A stretch of 39,697 nucleotides of DNA from assembly GCA_017428285.1 (NCBI GenBank), contig JAFRRE010000111.1:1-39697 (forward strand), given 5' to 3'. This document shows positions 7,027-14,288 of the stretch, piece after piece. The notes under the pieces were generated by a model, which did no database searches, was not told where the DNA came from, and saw nothing but the letters and a program-made list of their open reading frames with translations. A program made the position numbers and the translations under genes. Origin of the DNA: Bacteroidales bacterium. GTDB lineage: Bacteria > Bacteroidota > Bacteroidia > Bacteroidales > F082. Positions within the stretch are counted from its first letter, which is position 1, and each line of letters opens with the position of its first letter.

Positions 7027-7650
7027 TTAATACATCCTCACCAATTCGTTGTCCTCTTCCGATTCCAAAAGGCCACCGATGTTGGTTTCGGTGGGATCGG
7101 AAGAGTTGTTGACCGCTTCCCAAAGGCTGTCGCAGGATGATTCGCCGTTTTTGAGCGTGCCTACAATGTCGAGGTACGACCATTTCGTTTGAAGGCCTTC
7201 ATTGGAGTAGCGATCCATCACGTGGAAATCGGTTCTTTCATCGAAGCCTTCGACGGCTTGCTGCAGCTTATGGAAACCCTGGTTGTTGTCCTGAGCGATG
7301 TCGGTGACATCCACTTTGCCGAAGGCTTCAAACAAATCGGCCAAGGCTATTCTCGCGTCATCCGCGCCTTCCATATCGGCATTATTCTTACAATACGCCA
7401 ATTCGTGGCAGAGGCAGTTCACTTGTTTCCAGATGTAATAGGCGAAGCCGTAAAGCGAGCGCACTTTAAGATAGTTTTGCAGCATGGGACGCTTTTTATA
7501 GAGCGGCATCAGCTCCACCGCCATTTCCTGCCAGGTTTTGGTGATCTGAAGGCACCGTTGAGCCAAGTCCCAAATCTCGGGGTAATCCAATTCTACGATT
7601 TCTTTGTAGGTGTAAGGCAATCTCTTGCCAAGGTCATTAATGGTCAGCAT
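7027..7650 (-). CDS. Hypothetical protein (207 aa)
   Basis: No family recognised. The N-terminal two thirds are helical (YKEIVELDYPEIWDLAQRCL, WQEMAVELMPLYKKRPML), with cysteines at LCHELAYC. The C-terminal 70 residues are acidic and probably disordered (SSCDSLWEAVNNSSDPTE). There is no signal peptide or membrane helix. It has its own promoter (7679-7710) and terminator (6971-7008), so it is a single-gene unit between McrBC and the DUF2779 nuclease. A role with either neighbour is possible but unsupported. Confidence 0.65.
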   Translation of the reverse strand: MLTINDLGKRLPYTYKEIVELDYPEIWDLAQRCLQITKTWQEMAVELMPLYKKRPMLQNYLKVRSLYGFAYYIWKQVNCLCHELAYCKNNADMEGADDARIALADLFEAFGKVDVTDIAQDNNQGFHKLQQAVEGFDERTDFHVMDRYSNEGLQTKWSYLDIVGTLKNGESSCDSLWEAVNNSSDPTETNIGGLLESEEDNELVRMY

Positions 7651-7678
7651 ATTTGAATTCTATTAGGGATTTGCTGAC

Positions 7679-7710
7679 GTAATATAGACATTTTGGATGG
7701 GAAATTCAAA
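7679..7710 (-). promoter_or_regulatory. Promoter of the 207-aa gene, block family
   Basis: On the minus strand, TTTG (7707-7710), a 20-nt spacer (AATTTCCCATCCAAAATGTC) and TATATTAC (7679-7686) lie 28 nt upstream of the ATG. Confidence 0.65.
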
Positions 7711-7762
7711 AAAAAGGGGAAAAAACACTTTGAAAAAGTAAAGATACAAAAACAACAAATTG

Positions 7763-9163
7763 TTAAACACCGTTCTGGATTTTATTTCTAAACCTTTCTT
7801 CCTGTATTACCATTGCATTCTTAAAAGAAGAATAGTCCTTTTCCGAACGTGGAATAGCAAGGCCAACCATATGCAATTTACCCCCTCTATAGCCCAGAAT
7901 AGCAAAAGTAACAAGGTTGCTTTGTTCCGCCTTGTCGTCAGGATAGAAAAGGAATCCTTTCTCTGTGCAGAAACGGTACATATACATAATGGTCTTGTAA
8001 TACACCCGTTCTGCTTTTTCAGCTGGAAGATGTGTCACTCCAGCAAGTGGAATATATTTGGCGTCGGCAACCCACTCGCACTTGCCACCCTCCTCCTTCA
8101 TGTAGTCAGGTATAATCTCTTGGAATTCCTTTTCTTTTTTAAACAAACGTAATGGCGACGGATTGGTATAGTGTTGTCCCCCGATGCCAGAAATCACTCT
8201 TGCCACATACTCTTCCCAAAGCCAAGCGGCATCGATGAGGATGCCATGGATCTTGTCGCCGTTTTCGCCGTAACTCAGTTTCTCGTGGCGCAGGATGCGC
8301 AAACAGAGTTTTTGCAAGGCGGCATATTTTGTGTAATAAGGATGAGCAACGGGACGCAAGTTTTCGTTGATGATAGACTGCATCTGCCTCGGTTGGAACG
8401 AGGGTGTGGCTTGGATGATTTGCTGCACGTAGCCTTCGGTGTCGGGGTCGTTGTGGAGGACAGCCTTGCCGAAAGGCTTACGGCGGATGAACTCGATCGT
8501 ATGGCGGATAAGCTGTGTCACAGGGTTATCGTAGCTAAACTCACGTGTGCGATAGGCAATCTTGCCGTTAGCAGGAATGTTGAGCCGAATATGACGGTTC
8601 ACATCCACCACGCCACGGATCTTGGCGTCGTTGTATTCACGATACACGTACTTCTTGTACATGCCTTGCGACATTGCCTCTTTCAGCATCTTGGGGAAGA
8701 AGAACAACAGAAAATCAAAAATGGCATCATCACGCGAGGAAGAAGTGTTTAAATCAAAAAAATTCAAAGAAAGCACCTTCCCCAGCATATAATACAGGAA
8801 ATAATCCTTTACTTCATCGTTTTCCCCATAAGAAAAACGGGAATGAATACGGATGTCTGTCCCATTACATCCTATGAAGCCAACAAGATTACCAGTTGTA
8901 ATGCTCTCAGGGTTTCCTTCTTTATCCTCTGCATAACTCAACACATAGGAATCCCCTATCTCATCCTTTGTTTCCTTAAAAGAATGTGGTAAGACAAGTA
9001 TATCACACCCTTTGTCGTTTTTCATTTCCGACAAGGAATGAGACGACAGATAACGAAGAACAGCTCTATCCTTTGCAGATATTATTTCCACCTGACTTCG
9101 GTCATTAGGATGGTTGTCCTTCAGATGAAGTATCGTTAATTCACTTGCTGTTGCCATCTGCAT
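7763..9163 (-). CDS. mcrC: McrC-type endonuclease subunit of an McrBC restriction system (466 aa)
   Basis: The N-terminal half has the McrC pattern (GNLVGFIGCNGTDIRIHSRF at 91-110, DYFLYYMLGKVL, then the helical DDAIFDFLLFFFPK). The middle contains YNDAKIRGVVDVNRHIR (177-193), typical of McrC. The C-terminal nuclease core includes WLWEEYV (about 314-320), Asp353 (IIPDYM) and Asp367-x-Lys369 (VADAKY), the PD-(D/E)XK triad. McrC cleaves DNA bearing modified cytosines when stimulated by the McrB GTPase. The start at 9163 overlaps the end of mcrB by 23 nt (17 if Met3 is used), implying translational coupling. Length and motifs are complete, so it is probably active. Confidence 0.9.
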   Translation of the reverse strand: MQMATASELTILHLKDNHPNDRSQVEIISAKDRAVLRYLSSHSLSEMKNDKGCDILVLPHSFKETKDEIGDSYVLSYAEDKEGNPESITTGNLVGFIGCNGTDIRIHSRFSYGENDEVKDYFLYYMLGKVLSLNFFDLNTSSSRDDAIFDFLLFFFPKMLKEAMSQGMYKKYVYREYNDAKIRGVVDVNRHIRLNIPANGKIAYRTREFSYDNPVTQLIRHTIEFIRRKPFGKAVLHNDPDTEGYVQQIIQATPSFQPRQMQSIINENLRPVAHPYYTKYAALQKLCLRILRHEKLSYGENGDKIHGILIDAAWLWEEYVARVISGIGGQHYTNPSPLRLFKKEKEFQEIIPDYMKEEGGKCEWVADAKYIPLAGVTHLPAEKAERVYYKTIMYMYRFCTEKGFLFYPDDKAEQSNLVTFAILGYRGGKLHMVGLAIPRSEKDYSSFKNAMVIQEERFRNKIQNGV

Positions 9164-10667
9164 CCTTCAAATCATAGACATTCTTTAGTTGGGCAAGCAA
9201 TGCTGTTGCATTTGGTATTCCTCGCAGATACTCAAACAATACACCCTTAATATGGTTTTCCCATAGTTTATCCCAATCATTGCTATATTTTTCTATTTTC
9301 TTAAAGTAGGCCGCACCAATGTGATAGGCAGAAGTAAAGCCCTCAAGAAGATTATGATCCTTGTCATTTTTTTCTGAATAGATGGCATCATTTAATGCGT
9401 CCATTCTTTTTTTTGCTTCATCAATAACGTTTTGCTGCGTCAACTTGCCAAGAATTGAATCTTGTGTTTTCGTAGCTATAATTTCATAGAAAGCAAAACG
9501 TCGACGGAACGCAAAATCCATACTCTCCACACTACGATCGATATCATTCATAGTCCCAATTAAATAAACGTTTTCTGGCACATAAAACCCTGTTTTAAAC
9601 GGATAATAGAATACTTTTTGGGGCTCGACCTTTGTATTATCATCTGTTAGAGTTTGGTCCTCATCTATCAAGTTCTGATACTGCGTCTTAACTCTATTGC
9701 TCATTCCTGTGTCTTTATCCGACTCACCTCTATATCCAGGATCAATAGAGAAGAACAACTCACCAAATATCTTTGAAATCTCCCCCCTGTTGATTTCATC
9801 TATCACAAATACATATTTATTATCAGGATTGTCATCTGCTGCTGCCTTTTTGCAGAACGCCTTGAATATTCCATCCTTGCGCTTAAATACAATAGTGTCC
9901 CCTTGCTGAGTTGGCCGTAGACCTTCTACAAAGTCAGTATAATCATAAGAAGGATGAAACTGAACAAATTCATATCGGCCGTTGTCCTTTGTGGCACCCA
10001 TAGCATTTGCAATTTCGCGGGCAAGATGGGTTTTTCCTGTACCAGGAGCACCAGTAAGGATGATATTATAATTCTGCTCAAGTAATATTTTTAATTTCTG
10101 TTCCATTTTCGTATTATTTATTCCTTCTTCTAAAACCTTTTTGTAAATATTATACATAGATCCTTTTATTCTCTCAGCTATCGTTTGAATTATTGGATCA
10201 GTGATAGGTTCTTTAACCTGAAAACCAAATTTCACAAACGATTTATCCGCTACCCTTTTTAGATCATCAATAGTTTTACCATCCAAAAAAGACGCTCCTA
10301 GCTTTCTGAGTTCTTCAATGTCTTGATCCCCATTATCCCAAAGGGCAACAAAAGCGCTTGCATAGGGTTGTATATATTCTACGGGCGTTTTTTCATTTTT
10401 TCCGAATACATGCTGTGAATTAAACCCTAAACCATACGATAGTATTCCTCCTCTAAAAGTAATTTCAAATTGTATCTCTGTACCACCTCCTGGGTTTTTT
10501 GCCCATTCTGGATGATTTTTATTATAATCAAACAATATTCTTTTATTTGAAGGTCTTTTTTTTTGTTTGACGCTCCTTCTTTTTTCCGCAAACTGTTCGC
10601 AGAATTCCTTTCCTAATTCTTTATGAACGGCTTCTATTATTTTTTCCAGATTATTATAATACACCAT
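9141..10667 (-). CDS. mcrB: McrB-type AAA+ GTPase subunit of an McrBC restriction system (508 aa)
   Basis: The AAA+ module shows Walker A GAPGTGKT (206-213), the McrB motif QFHPSYDYTDFVEG (236-249), Walker B VFVIDEINR (286-294) and the McrB signature MNDIDRS (373-379), followed by the arginine-rich AFRRRFAF. McrB forms GTP-dependent hexamers that bind modified DNA and drive McrC. Residues 1-185 form the specificity domain. It has a FEITFRGGILSYGLGFNSQH beta segment but I cannot assign it to a named McrB N-terminal family, so the recognised modification is unknown. mcrC overlaps its 3' end. The leader hairpin at 10676-10704 ends 8 nt before the ATG. In this copy, the loop ATG opens a 12-codon frame that overlaps the mcrB start. 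Confidence 0.9.
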   Translation of the reverse strand: MVYYNNLEKIIEAVHKELGKEFCEQFAEKRRSVKQKKRPSNKRILFDYNKNHPEWAKNPGGGTEIQFEITFRGGILSYGLGFNSQHVFGKNEKTPVEYIQPYASAFVALWDNGDQDIEELRKLGASFLDGKTIDDLKRVADKSFVKFGFQVKEPITDPIIQTIAERIKGSMYNIYKKVLEEGINNTKMEQKLKILLEQNYNIILTGAPGTGKTHLAREIANAMGATKDNGRYEFVQFHPSYDYTDFVEGLRPTQQGDTIVFKRKDGIFKAFCKKAAADDNPDNKYVFVIDEINRGEISKIFGELFFSIDPGYRGESDKDTGMSNRVKTQYQNLIDEDQTLTDDNTKVEPQKVFYYPFKTGFYVPENVYLIGTMNDIDRSVESMDFAFRRRFAFYEIIATKTQDSILGKLTQQNVIDEAKKRMDALNDAIYSEKNDKDHNLLEGFTSAYHIGAAYFKKIEKYSNDWDKLWENHIKGVLFEYLRGIPNATALLAQLKNVYDLKDADGNSK

Positions 10668-10675
10668 TTAGCAAA

Positions 10676-10704
10676 ACGATTTCCCTACACATCGCGAGGT
10701 CTTA
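10676..10704 (-). promoter_or_regulatory. Recurrent 5' leader hairpin (copy before mcrB)
   Basis: The minus strand reads GACCTCGCGATGTGTAGGG, then AAATCGT. GCGAT pairs with ATCGT (terminal G-U) around a 10-nt loop. The arm ends 8 nt before the ATG at 10667. The ATG in the loop opens a short frame that reads past the mcrB start before its stop. Confidence 0.6.
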
Positions 10705-10736
10705 ACTATTTATATTTCTGTTTCTTTCTTTTCAAA
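10705..10736 (-). promoter_or_regulatory. Candidate mcrBC promoter
   Basis: On the minus strand, TTTG (10733-10736) and TAAATAGT (10705-10712) are separated by exactly 20 nt and lie next to the leader, as in the 108-aa gene. The -7 box matches TAnnTTTG poorly. The remaining sequence to 10909 is AT-rich and shows no gene. Confidence 0.35.
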
Positions 10737-10909
10737 CTCATTTCCTCCTCACTCCCCCACTATACTCCCGGATATAGATCCCAAAATATATGATTTTCAA
10801 TATAATAAATTGATATTCTTGGTAAGTGTCAATATTTGAGATTAATCTCCGTCTGTTGTTCAGCCAGATGGCGAGGTACAGCATAATTAAAAAGGCGAGT
10901 GCTGATCAA

Positions 10910-11236
10910 TCACAGCAAATCCGTTCCAAAAAATTCCCAAGTACGATAATCCATCACATTTTGGACATCATCCAATTGGATGAGTGCCATACGGTTAGGA
11001 ACGCCTTCTATGGGAACGCGTTTGCTGACCGATTTTCTCCTACACACAGCAGAGTCCTTGCCTTTGATGACGAATGCCTTTCCTTCCTTGAGTGCATGTT
11101 TGTATTGTTCCGAGAAATCACCCTTGACGAGAGGTGTGCCTTTTTCAGATTGCTCAACAGTGGCAAAAGGCGCTACACAGAAATCCACGAACTCGTCGTC
11201 CGATTCAAAAATAATGGCATCATCTTTCATCTCCAT
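10910..11236 (-). CDS. Hypothetical protein (108 aa)
   Basis: No family recognised. The small protein has an acidic N-terminus (MEMKDDAIIFESDDEFVDF) and a mixed central part (FSEQYKHALKEGKAFVIKG). It is basic around CRRKSVSKRVP and ends YRTWEFFGTDLL. There is no signal or membrane segment. It has a strong promoter and the best-preserved leader hairpin, ending 8 nt before the ATG, which fixes the start. It sits between mcrB and a DUF2779 remnant. Confidence 0.65.
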   Translation of the reverse strand: MEMKDDAIIFESDDEFVDFCVAPFATVEQSEKGTPLVKGDFSEQYKHALKEGKAFVIKGKDSAVCRRKSVSKRVPIEGVPNRMALIQLDDVQNVMDYRTWEFFGTDLL

Positions 11237-11244
11237 AGTTCGAT

Positions 11245-11274
11245 ACGATTCCCCTTTACATCGCGAGGTTTTTA
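11245..11274 (-). promoter_or_regulatory. Recurrent 5' leader hairpin (copy before the 108-aa gene)
   Basis: The minus strand reads AAAAACCTCGCGATGTAAAG, then GGGAATCGT. GCGAT pairs with ATCGT (terminal G-U) around a 10-nt loop containing ATG-TAA. It ends 8 nt before the ATG at 11236. Confidence 0.65.
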
Positions 11275-11302
11275 AAGATTAGTATGATTCAATTTGACGC
11301 TA

Positions 11303-11334
11303 CAAATATAGAAACTTTTTGTCGAAATTTTAAA
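11303..11334 (-). promoter_or_regulatory. Promoter of the 108-aa gene, block family
   Basis: On the minus strand, TATATTTG (11303-11310) is a perfect -7 box, with TTTA (11331-11334) 20 nt upstream. The spacer (AATTTCGACAAAAAGTTTC) matches the block consensus. The following GTAGCGTCAAA stretch recurs at the promoter at 13475. Confidence 0.75.
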
Positions 11335-11362
11335 AATTCGGCAACCTCTTTTTCAAAACCAC

Positions 11363-11540
11363 TTATTGCACCACTTCTTCCAATTTCTCCCAAACCTTCA
11401 CCATCGCCCAAGTGTCAAGCTCGCAATAGCGGAGCAGGGCTTGGCGGGCGGCTGCGGCTTCTTCGGGCGACATATCTTGGATTTTGGGGAAAAGTGTCAT
11501 CGCATCGCCTCCATTCTGGTAAAGGTCGCTCAGGTTGTGG
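11363..11540 (-). pseudogene. 3' remnant of a second DUF2779 gene
   Basis: The minus strand encodes about 59 residues ending KVWEKLEEVVQ-stop, with NGGDAMTLFPKIQDMSPEEA and LLRYCELDTWAMVKVWEK. These align almost residue for residue with the last 60 residues of the intact DUF2779 protein at 5346-6920. Upstream of the alignment the frame meets a TAG at once, and no start or promoter is present. It is a truncated relic of a paralogue. Confidence 0.85.
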
Positions 11541-11578
11541 TTTTCACCATACTATGGCCATGGCAGGACAAAAACACT

Positions 11579-11980
11579 TCAAAGATTTCCCAACCAATAG
11601 CCTCTACACAATGCGCAGGCGGTCTCTTCGTCAAGCTCTTCCATCATTTCATAAAGGATTCGTTCTTCATGGTCTGGATCTATGTGACCCACATCGAAGG
11701 CGTCGTAGTCTTCCTTCGAATAGTCGGAGCATATCAACGGCATGGCTTCAGCAAACGCCATGTCTCTTGTCTGCTCAACCAATGGATGGTCAGTCTTGTT
11801 GAACTCATTCATCCAATGCCAGCCCGCATAGTAAGCCATCGAGCGATAGCCCAAGCTGACACCCACATAATCCATGCAGGCCTTCGTAAGCAGTTTCATG
11901 GCTCTCAGCGGCTCCATGTCTTCTGATTTCGTTACGAAATCATAGAAGCGACGTTCCAGTTCTTCATCCATCCTGCTCAT
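11579..11980 (-). CDS. Hypothetical protein (133 aa)
   Basis: No family recognised. The protein is acidic and mostly helical (MSRMDEELERRFYDFVTKSE), with a central YVGVSLGYRSMAYYAGWHWM segment, DAFDVGHIDPDHEERILYEM, and a C-terminal TACALCRGYWLGNL. There is no signal peptide. Its ATG overlaps the stop of the upstream 91-aa gene by ATGA, so the two are translationally coupled. The acidic protein after a very basic partner recalls a toxin-antitoxin or nucleic-acid-binding pair, but this is inference only. Confidence 0.65.
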   Translation of the reverse strand: MSRMDEELERRFYDFVTKSEDMEPLRAMKLLTKACMDYVGVSLGYRSMAYYAGWHWMNEFNKTDHPLVEQTRDMAFAEAMPLICSDYSKEDYDAFDVGHIDPDHEERILYEMMEELDEETACALCRGYWLGNL

Positions 11981-12252
11981 AAGTCCGACAGCTCGCGTTC
12001 AACATTTTTTCTAATTTCCTCTTTTATCTTTTGCCTCACGATTCCACTCACCATACGGCGACCTTGGTGTCTGGTCTTATGCCCACCAAACGAGCTGGGC
12101 TCCTGCAACCAACTCACCTTCACAACATTGCATCGCATGGAAATGTATTTCGACGGGCTGTTCTTTGGCATCTCGTCCAAACGATGCCGATTGCGCTTGC
12201 CGCTTCTATGCTTTCCTTGCATGTATTCGCTTCTTAATCTGCTTCTGCTCAT
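11977..12252 (-). CDS. Small very basic hypothetical protein (91 aa)
   Basis: Arginine and lysine dominate (MSRSRLRSEYMQGKHRSGKR, then NRHRLDEMPKN). A W-containing centre (VVKVSWLQEP) and a helical tail (IVRQKIKEEIRKNVERE) follow. The charge suggests nucleic-acid binding. I recognise no family. It has its own promoter (12304-12335) and a leader of about 50 nt, and it shares an ATGA overlap with the acidic 133-aa gene downstream. Confidence 0.6.
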   Translation of the reverse strand: MSRSRLRSEYMQGKHRSGKRNRHRLDEMPKNSPSKYISMRCNVVKVSWLQEPSSFGGHKTRHQGRRMVSGIVRQKIKEEIRKNVERELSDL

Positions 12253-12303
12253 TGTTTAATAAAAATTGTGGTGTTCGTATTGATGTTGTTTTGTTGTTAC
12301 AAC

Positions 12304-12335
12304 ATAATATAGAAACTTTTGGCGGGAAATTCAAA
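12304..12335 (-). promoter_or_regulatory. Promoter of the 91-aa/133-aa pair, block family
   Basis: On the minus strand, TTTG (12332-12335), a 20-nt spacer (AATTTCCCGCCAAAAGTTTC) and TATATTAT (12304-12311) are present, followed by AT-rich leader to 12252. Confidence 0.7.
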
Positions 12336-12342
12336 AAACAGG

Positions 12343-12376
12343 CAAAAAAAAAGTGGAGCGGCTTCATGTGCCGCTT
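12343..12376 (-). terminator. Intrinsic terminator after the DUF262-like gene
   Basis: On the minus strand, AGCGGC and GCCGCT form a 6-bp stem around a 7-nt loop, followed by CCACTTTTTTTTT. It leads within 10 nt into the next gene's -33 region. Confidence 0.7.
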
Positions 12377-12406
12377 TCATCTTTCTCATTTTCAATAAAT
12401 TGTCCA

Positions 12407-13390
12407 TTATAACAACAAGAAGTTCAGAACGTCTTCCAATTTAACTCTTCTGGCTTCTATGAATGTTCCAAAATCAGCAAAGTTTATTGGGGCGCTCATA
12501 TCAATAAAATGATCGCTCCTCGTTTTGGCTTGGGTCGAACTGTTCATGCCACGAAACCACTCAACGAGTGGCCTATTATTCTTTGACTTGTTTGTCGAAA
12601 AATCCAGCAGTTCCAGATTCGCAATGGTATCAAACGTTATACCATCATTTGCCATCCCTTCATCCTGAGGAGTCGTAAAATGAACCGTTGACAACAGCAT
12701 AGGCTCAAAAGACTTTTTCGGATGAATGTAGTCAACTTCATATATGGTTCCGGCACTAAGGCTAAAGGTTGATAGACCATTCTCTATGGCTATCGCATAA
12801 ATGATATTCAATATCGGAAATGCCTGTTGTTTCCTCGTGCCCAAAATAGTTGGGAAATCTGAATTTGTAATTATTAGCTGGGGAATGGCTTCTTCAATTG
12901 CATCATAATCAAAAAGACTTGGCGTTCCAAAACCCTTTATTATGGAACGAATAACCGTTAATGTGTTATCTGAACTGGCTTCGAAAAGGTTGTTTATAAT
13001 CGAATGAAACATAAACCGACGCATCGACCTATAATTGCCCATTTGACTATTGGTCGGCAGTATTGCCGTACTCCATAGTTTTTGTGTGTATATGAAATAC
13101 ACAATGGGAATAATCGCCAATTTGTTCGTCAGTCCCTCATCCAAGAGTTTCATATTAGAAACAATATCGAAAGCTTTACGGATGCTGTCTTTTACATTTT
13201 TCCTATTATGAACAATGGTGTTGCAGGCTTCGCTTGACATGGACGAAACCGCATTCATATTAAGCGGTTCATCCGCCAGCATGACAAAGCATTTTAAAAC
13301 CCAATCTTTGTCGATTATATACCCCAATATCTTTACATCGTCTATAATCTCTTCCACAATCGCTTTTGTTCCTTCAGGAATGATGTCCAC
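12407..13390 (-). CDS. DUF262/DUF1524 (GmrSD-like) C-terminal fragment, probably frameshifted at its start (327 aa as read)
   Basis: The C-terminal third carries the His-containing motif of DUF262-associated HNH-like (DUF1524) domains: YEVDYIHPKKSFE (218-229, Asp220/His223), then ANLELLDFSTNKSKNNRPLVE (positions 257-277). The rest is helical. The N-terminal ParB-like DUF262 domain is absent, so it is a partial family member. The open frame begins only at a GTG (13390). An ATG at 13407, 9 nt after a leader hairpin, encodes MAKYEEW. One extra G at about 13387 would fuse this to DIIPEGTKAIVEE. A real frameshift or a sequence error is likely. GmrSD-type enzymes restrict modified phage DNA; activity of this fragment is doubtful. 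Confidence 0.65.
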   Translation of the reverse strand: MDIIPEGTKAIVEEIIDDVKILGYIIDKDWVLKCFVMLADEPLNMNAVSSMSSEACNTIVHNRKNVKDSIRKAFDIVSNMKLLDEGLTNKLAIIPIVYFIYTQKLWSTAILPTNSQMGNYRSMRRFMFHSIINNLFEASSDNTLTVIRSIIKGFGTPSLFDYDAIEEAIPQLIITNSDFPTILGTRKQQAFPILNIIYAIAIENGLSTFSLSAGTIYEVDYIHPKKSFEPMLLSTVHFTTPQDEGMANDGITFDTIANLELLDFSTNKSKNNRPLVEWFRGMNSSTQAKTRSDHFIDMSAPINFADFGTFIEARRVKLEDVLNFLLL

Positions 13391-13416
13391 TCTTCATATT
13401 TTGCCATAATTCATTT

Positions 13417-13445
13417 GCGATTTGCCTTTACATCGCGAGGTTTTA
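13417..13445 (-). promoter_or_regulatory. Recurrent 5' leader hairpin (copy before the DUF262-like gene)
   Basis: The minus strand reads AAAACCTCGCGATGTAAAGG, then CAAATCGC. GCGAT and ATCGC pair fully around a 10-nt loop containing ATG-TAA. It ends 9 nt before the ATG at 13407, favouring that start over the GTG at 13390. Confidence 0.65.
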
Positions 13446-13474
13446 AAGGTTGGTTTTTATTCGTTTTGACGCTA

Positions 13475-13506
13475 CAAACATAGAAACTTTTTCGGGGAAA
13501 TTCAAA
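13475..13506 (-). promoter_or_regulatory. Promoter of the DUF262-like gene, block family
   Basis: On the minus strand, TTTG (13503-13506), a 20-nt spacer and TATGTTTG (13475-13482) are present. The -33 box overlaps the TGA stop of the upstream gene (13502-13504), so gene end and promoter are fused. Confidence 0.75.
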
Positions 13507-14248
13507 GAATCCCAGACGGCAATTCGATTTTCATTTTCCTGCTGCTGTGCGATTTGGCTGCGGCAAGCAGGGCTTCCTGGCTGGTGTATTGCTCGTAAAG
13601 CGTGCATTGCGTGACGATGCCTTGCGTCGAGCATCGCTCACCGTCAACCAACACCAATGCCCAGCCTTTGTCGTGGTCGGCGAACTCTTCACCCACCAAC
13701 GCGACACCTTCTGCCGTCTCAACCAACTCGTTTTTCCTCACTTTTTTGACTTTGAAAAACACTCTCGGCACGCCATGCTCCACTCGTTGCTCTGCCGTGT
13801 AAAGCCGCAACTCCATACCTTGGCGGATGTCTTTTTTATCCAGGTTGGCGATGAGCGCCGCGACGCCGTCCACCTCGCCAAGATGCTGCCTTATGGTAAG
13901 CAGCTTGCCTTCGCTCACCGGGATATCGGGCATCAGAAACGAAGCATAACTATCCATAAAGCTTTTTTCGACAAAAACCGCCGGCAGCCTATTGGCAAGC
14001 GCCACAAAGCCGTTGTAGGCCGACTGGTGTTCGGTGAACATCGGATCACAAAGCGACAATCCATGCCATAGTGCGATGGAATGCCTCATTCGCTGTCGTT
14101 GTACAAATTGTTTTAGGGTGCACCGACGCGGCTTTGAACTGTTGTGCGCAGTCCGTACTACTGTTTTCCCCTGTTTCTCATAGATGGTCACTCCCGATTG
14201 TGGCATTCTCCCAATCAGCGATAAACCTTTGACTTGTCTTTTTCCCAT
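13502..14248 (-). CDS. Hypothetical protein, possibly DUF6266-like (248 aa)
   Basis: The N-terminus (MGKRQVKGLSLIGRMPQSG, VTIYEKQGKTVVRTAH) and the basic KPRRCTLKQFVQRQRMRHS segment weakly recall DUF6266-type Bacteroidetes proteins, but I am not sure. The middle has FLMPDIPVSEGKL, and the C-terminal half is beta-rich (RVFFKVKKVRKNELVETAEG, GWALVLVDGERCS). There is no signal or membrane segment. A leader of about 210 nt containing nested inverted repeats separates it from its promoter. The abundance of basic residues near the N-terminus suggests nucleic-acid or surface contact, as inference. Confidence 0.65.
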   Translation of the reverse strand: MGKRQVKGLSLIGRMPQSGVTIYEKQGKTVVRTAHNSSKPRRCTLKQFVQRQRMRHSIALWHGLSLCDPMFTEHQSAYNGFVALANRLPAVFVEKSFMDSYASFLMPDIPVSEGKLLTIRQHLGEVDGVAALIANLDKKDIRQGMELRLYTAEQRVEHGVPRVFFKVKKVRKNELVETAEGVALVGEEFADHDKGWALVLVDGERCSTQGIVTQCTLYEQYTSQEALLAAAKSHSSRKMKIELPSGIL

Positions 14249-14288
14249 ATCAGCTTCGTTTTAGTCAGTTGGCAGCCTCAGAGTAATC

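Noticed and set aside
11284..11926. Plus-strand open frames over the DUF2779 remnant and 133-aa gene
   Set aside because: No recognisable domain, and they oppose a remnant with clear homology and a coupled gene pair on the minus strand.
3618..13445. Integron attC sites as the explanation for the leader repeats
   Set aside because: The motif lacks the attC core words and long imperfect stem, and no integron integrase is in the window.
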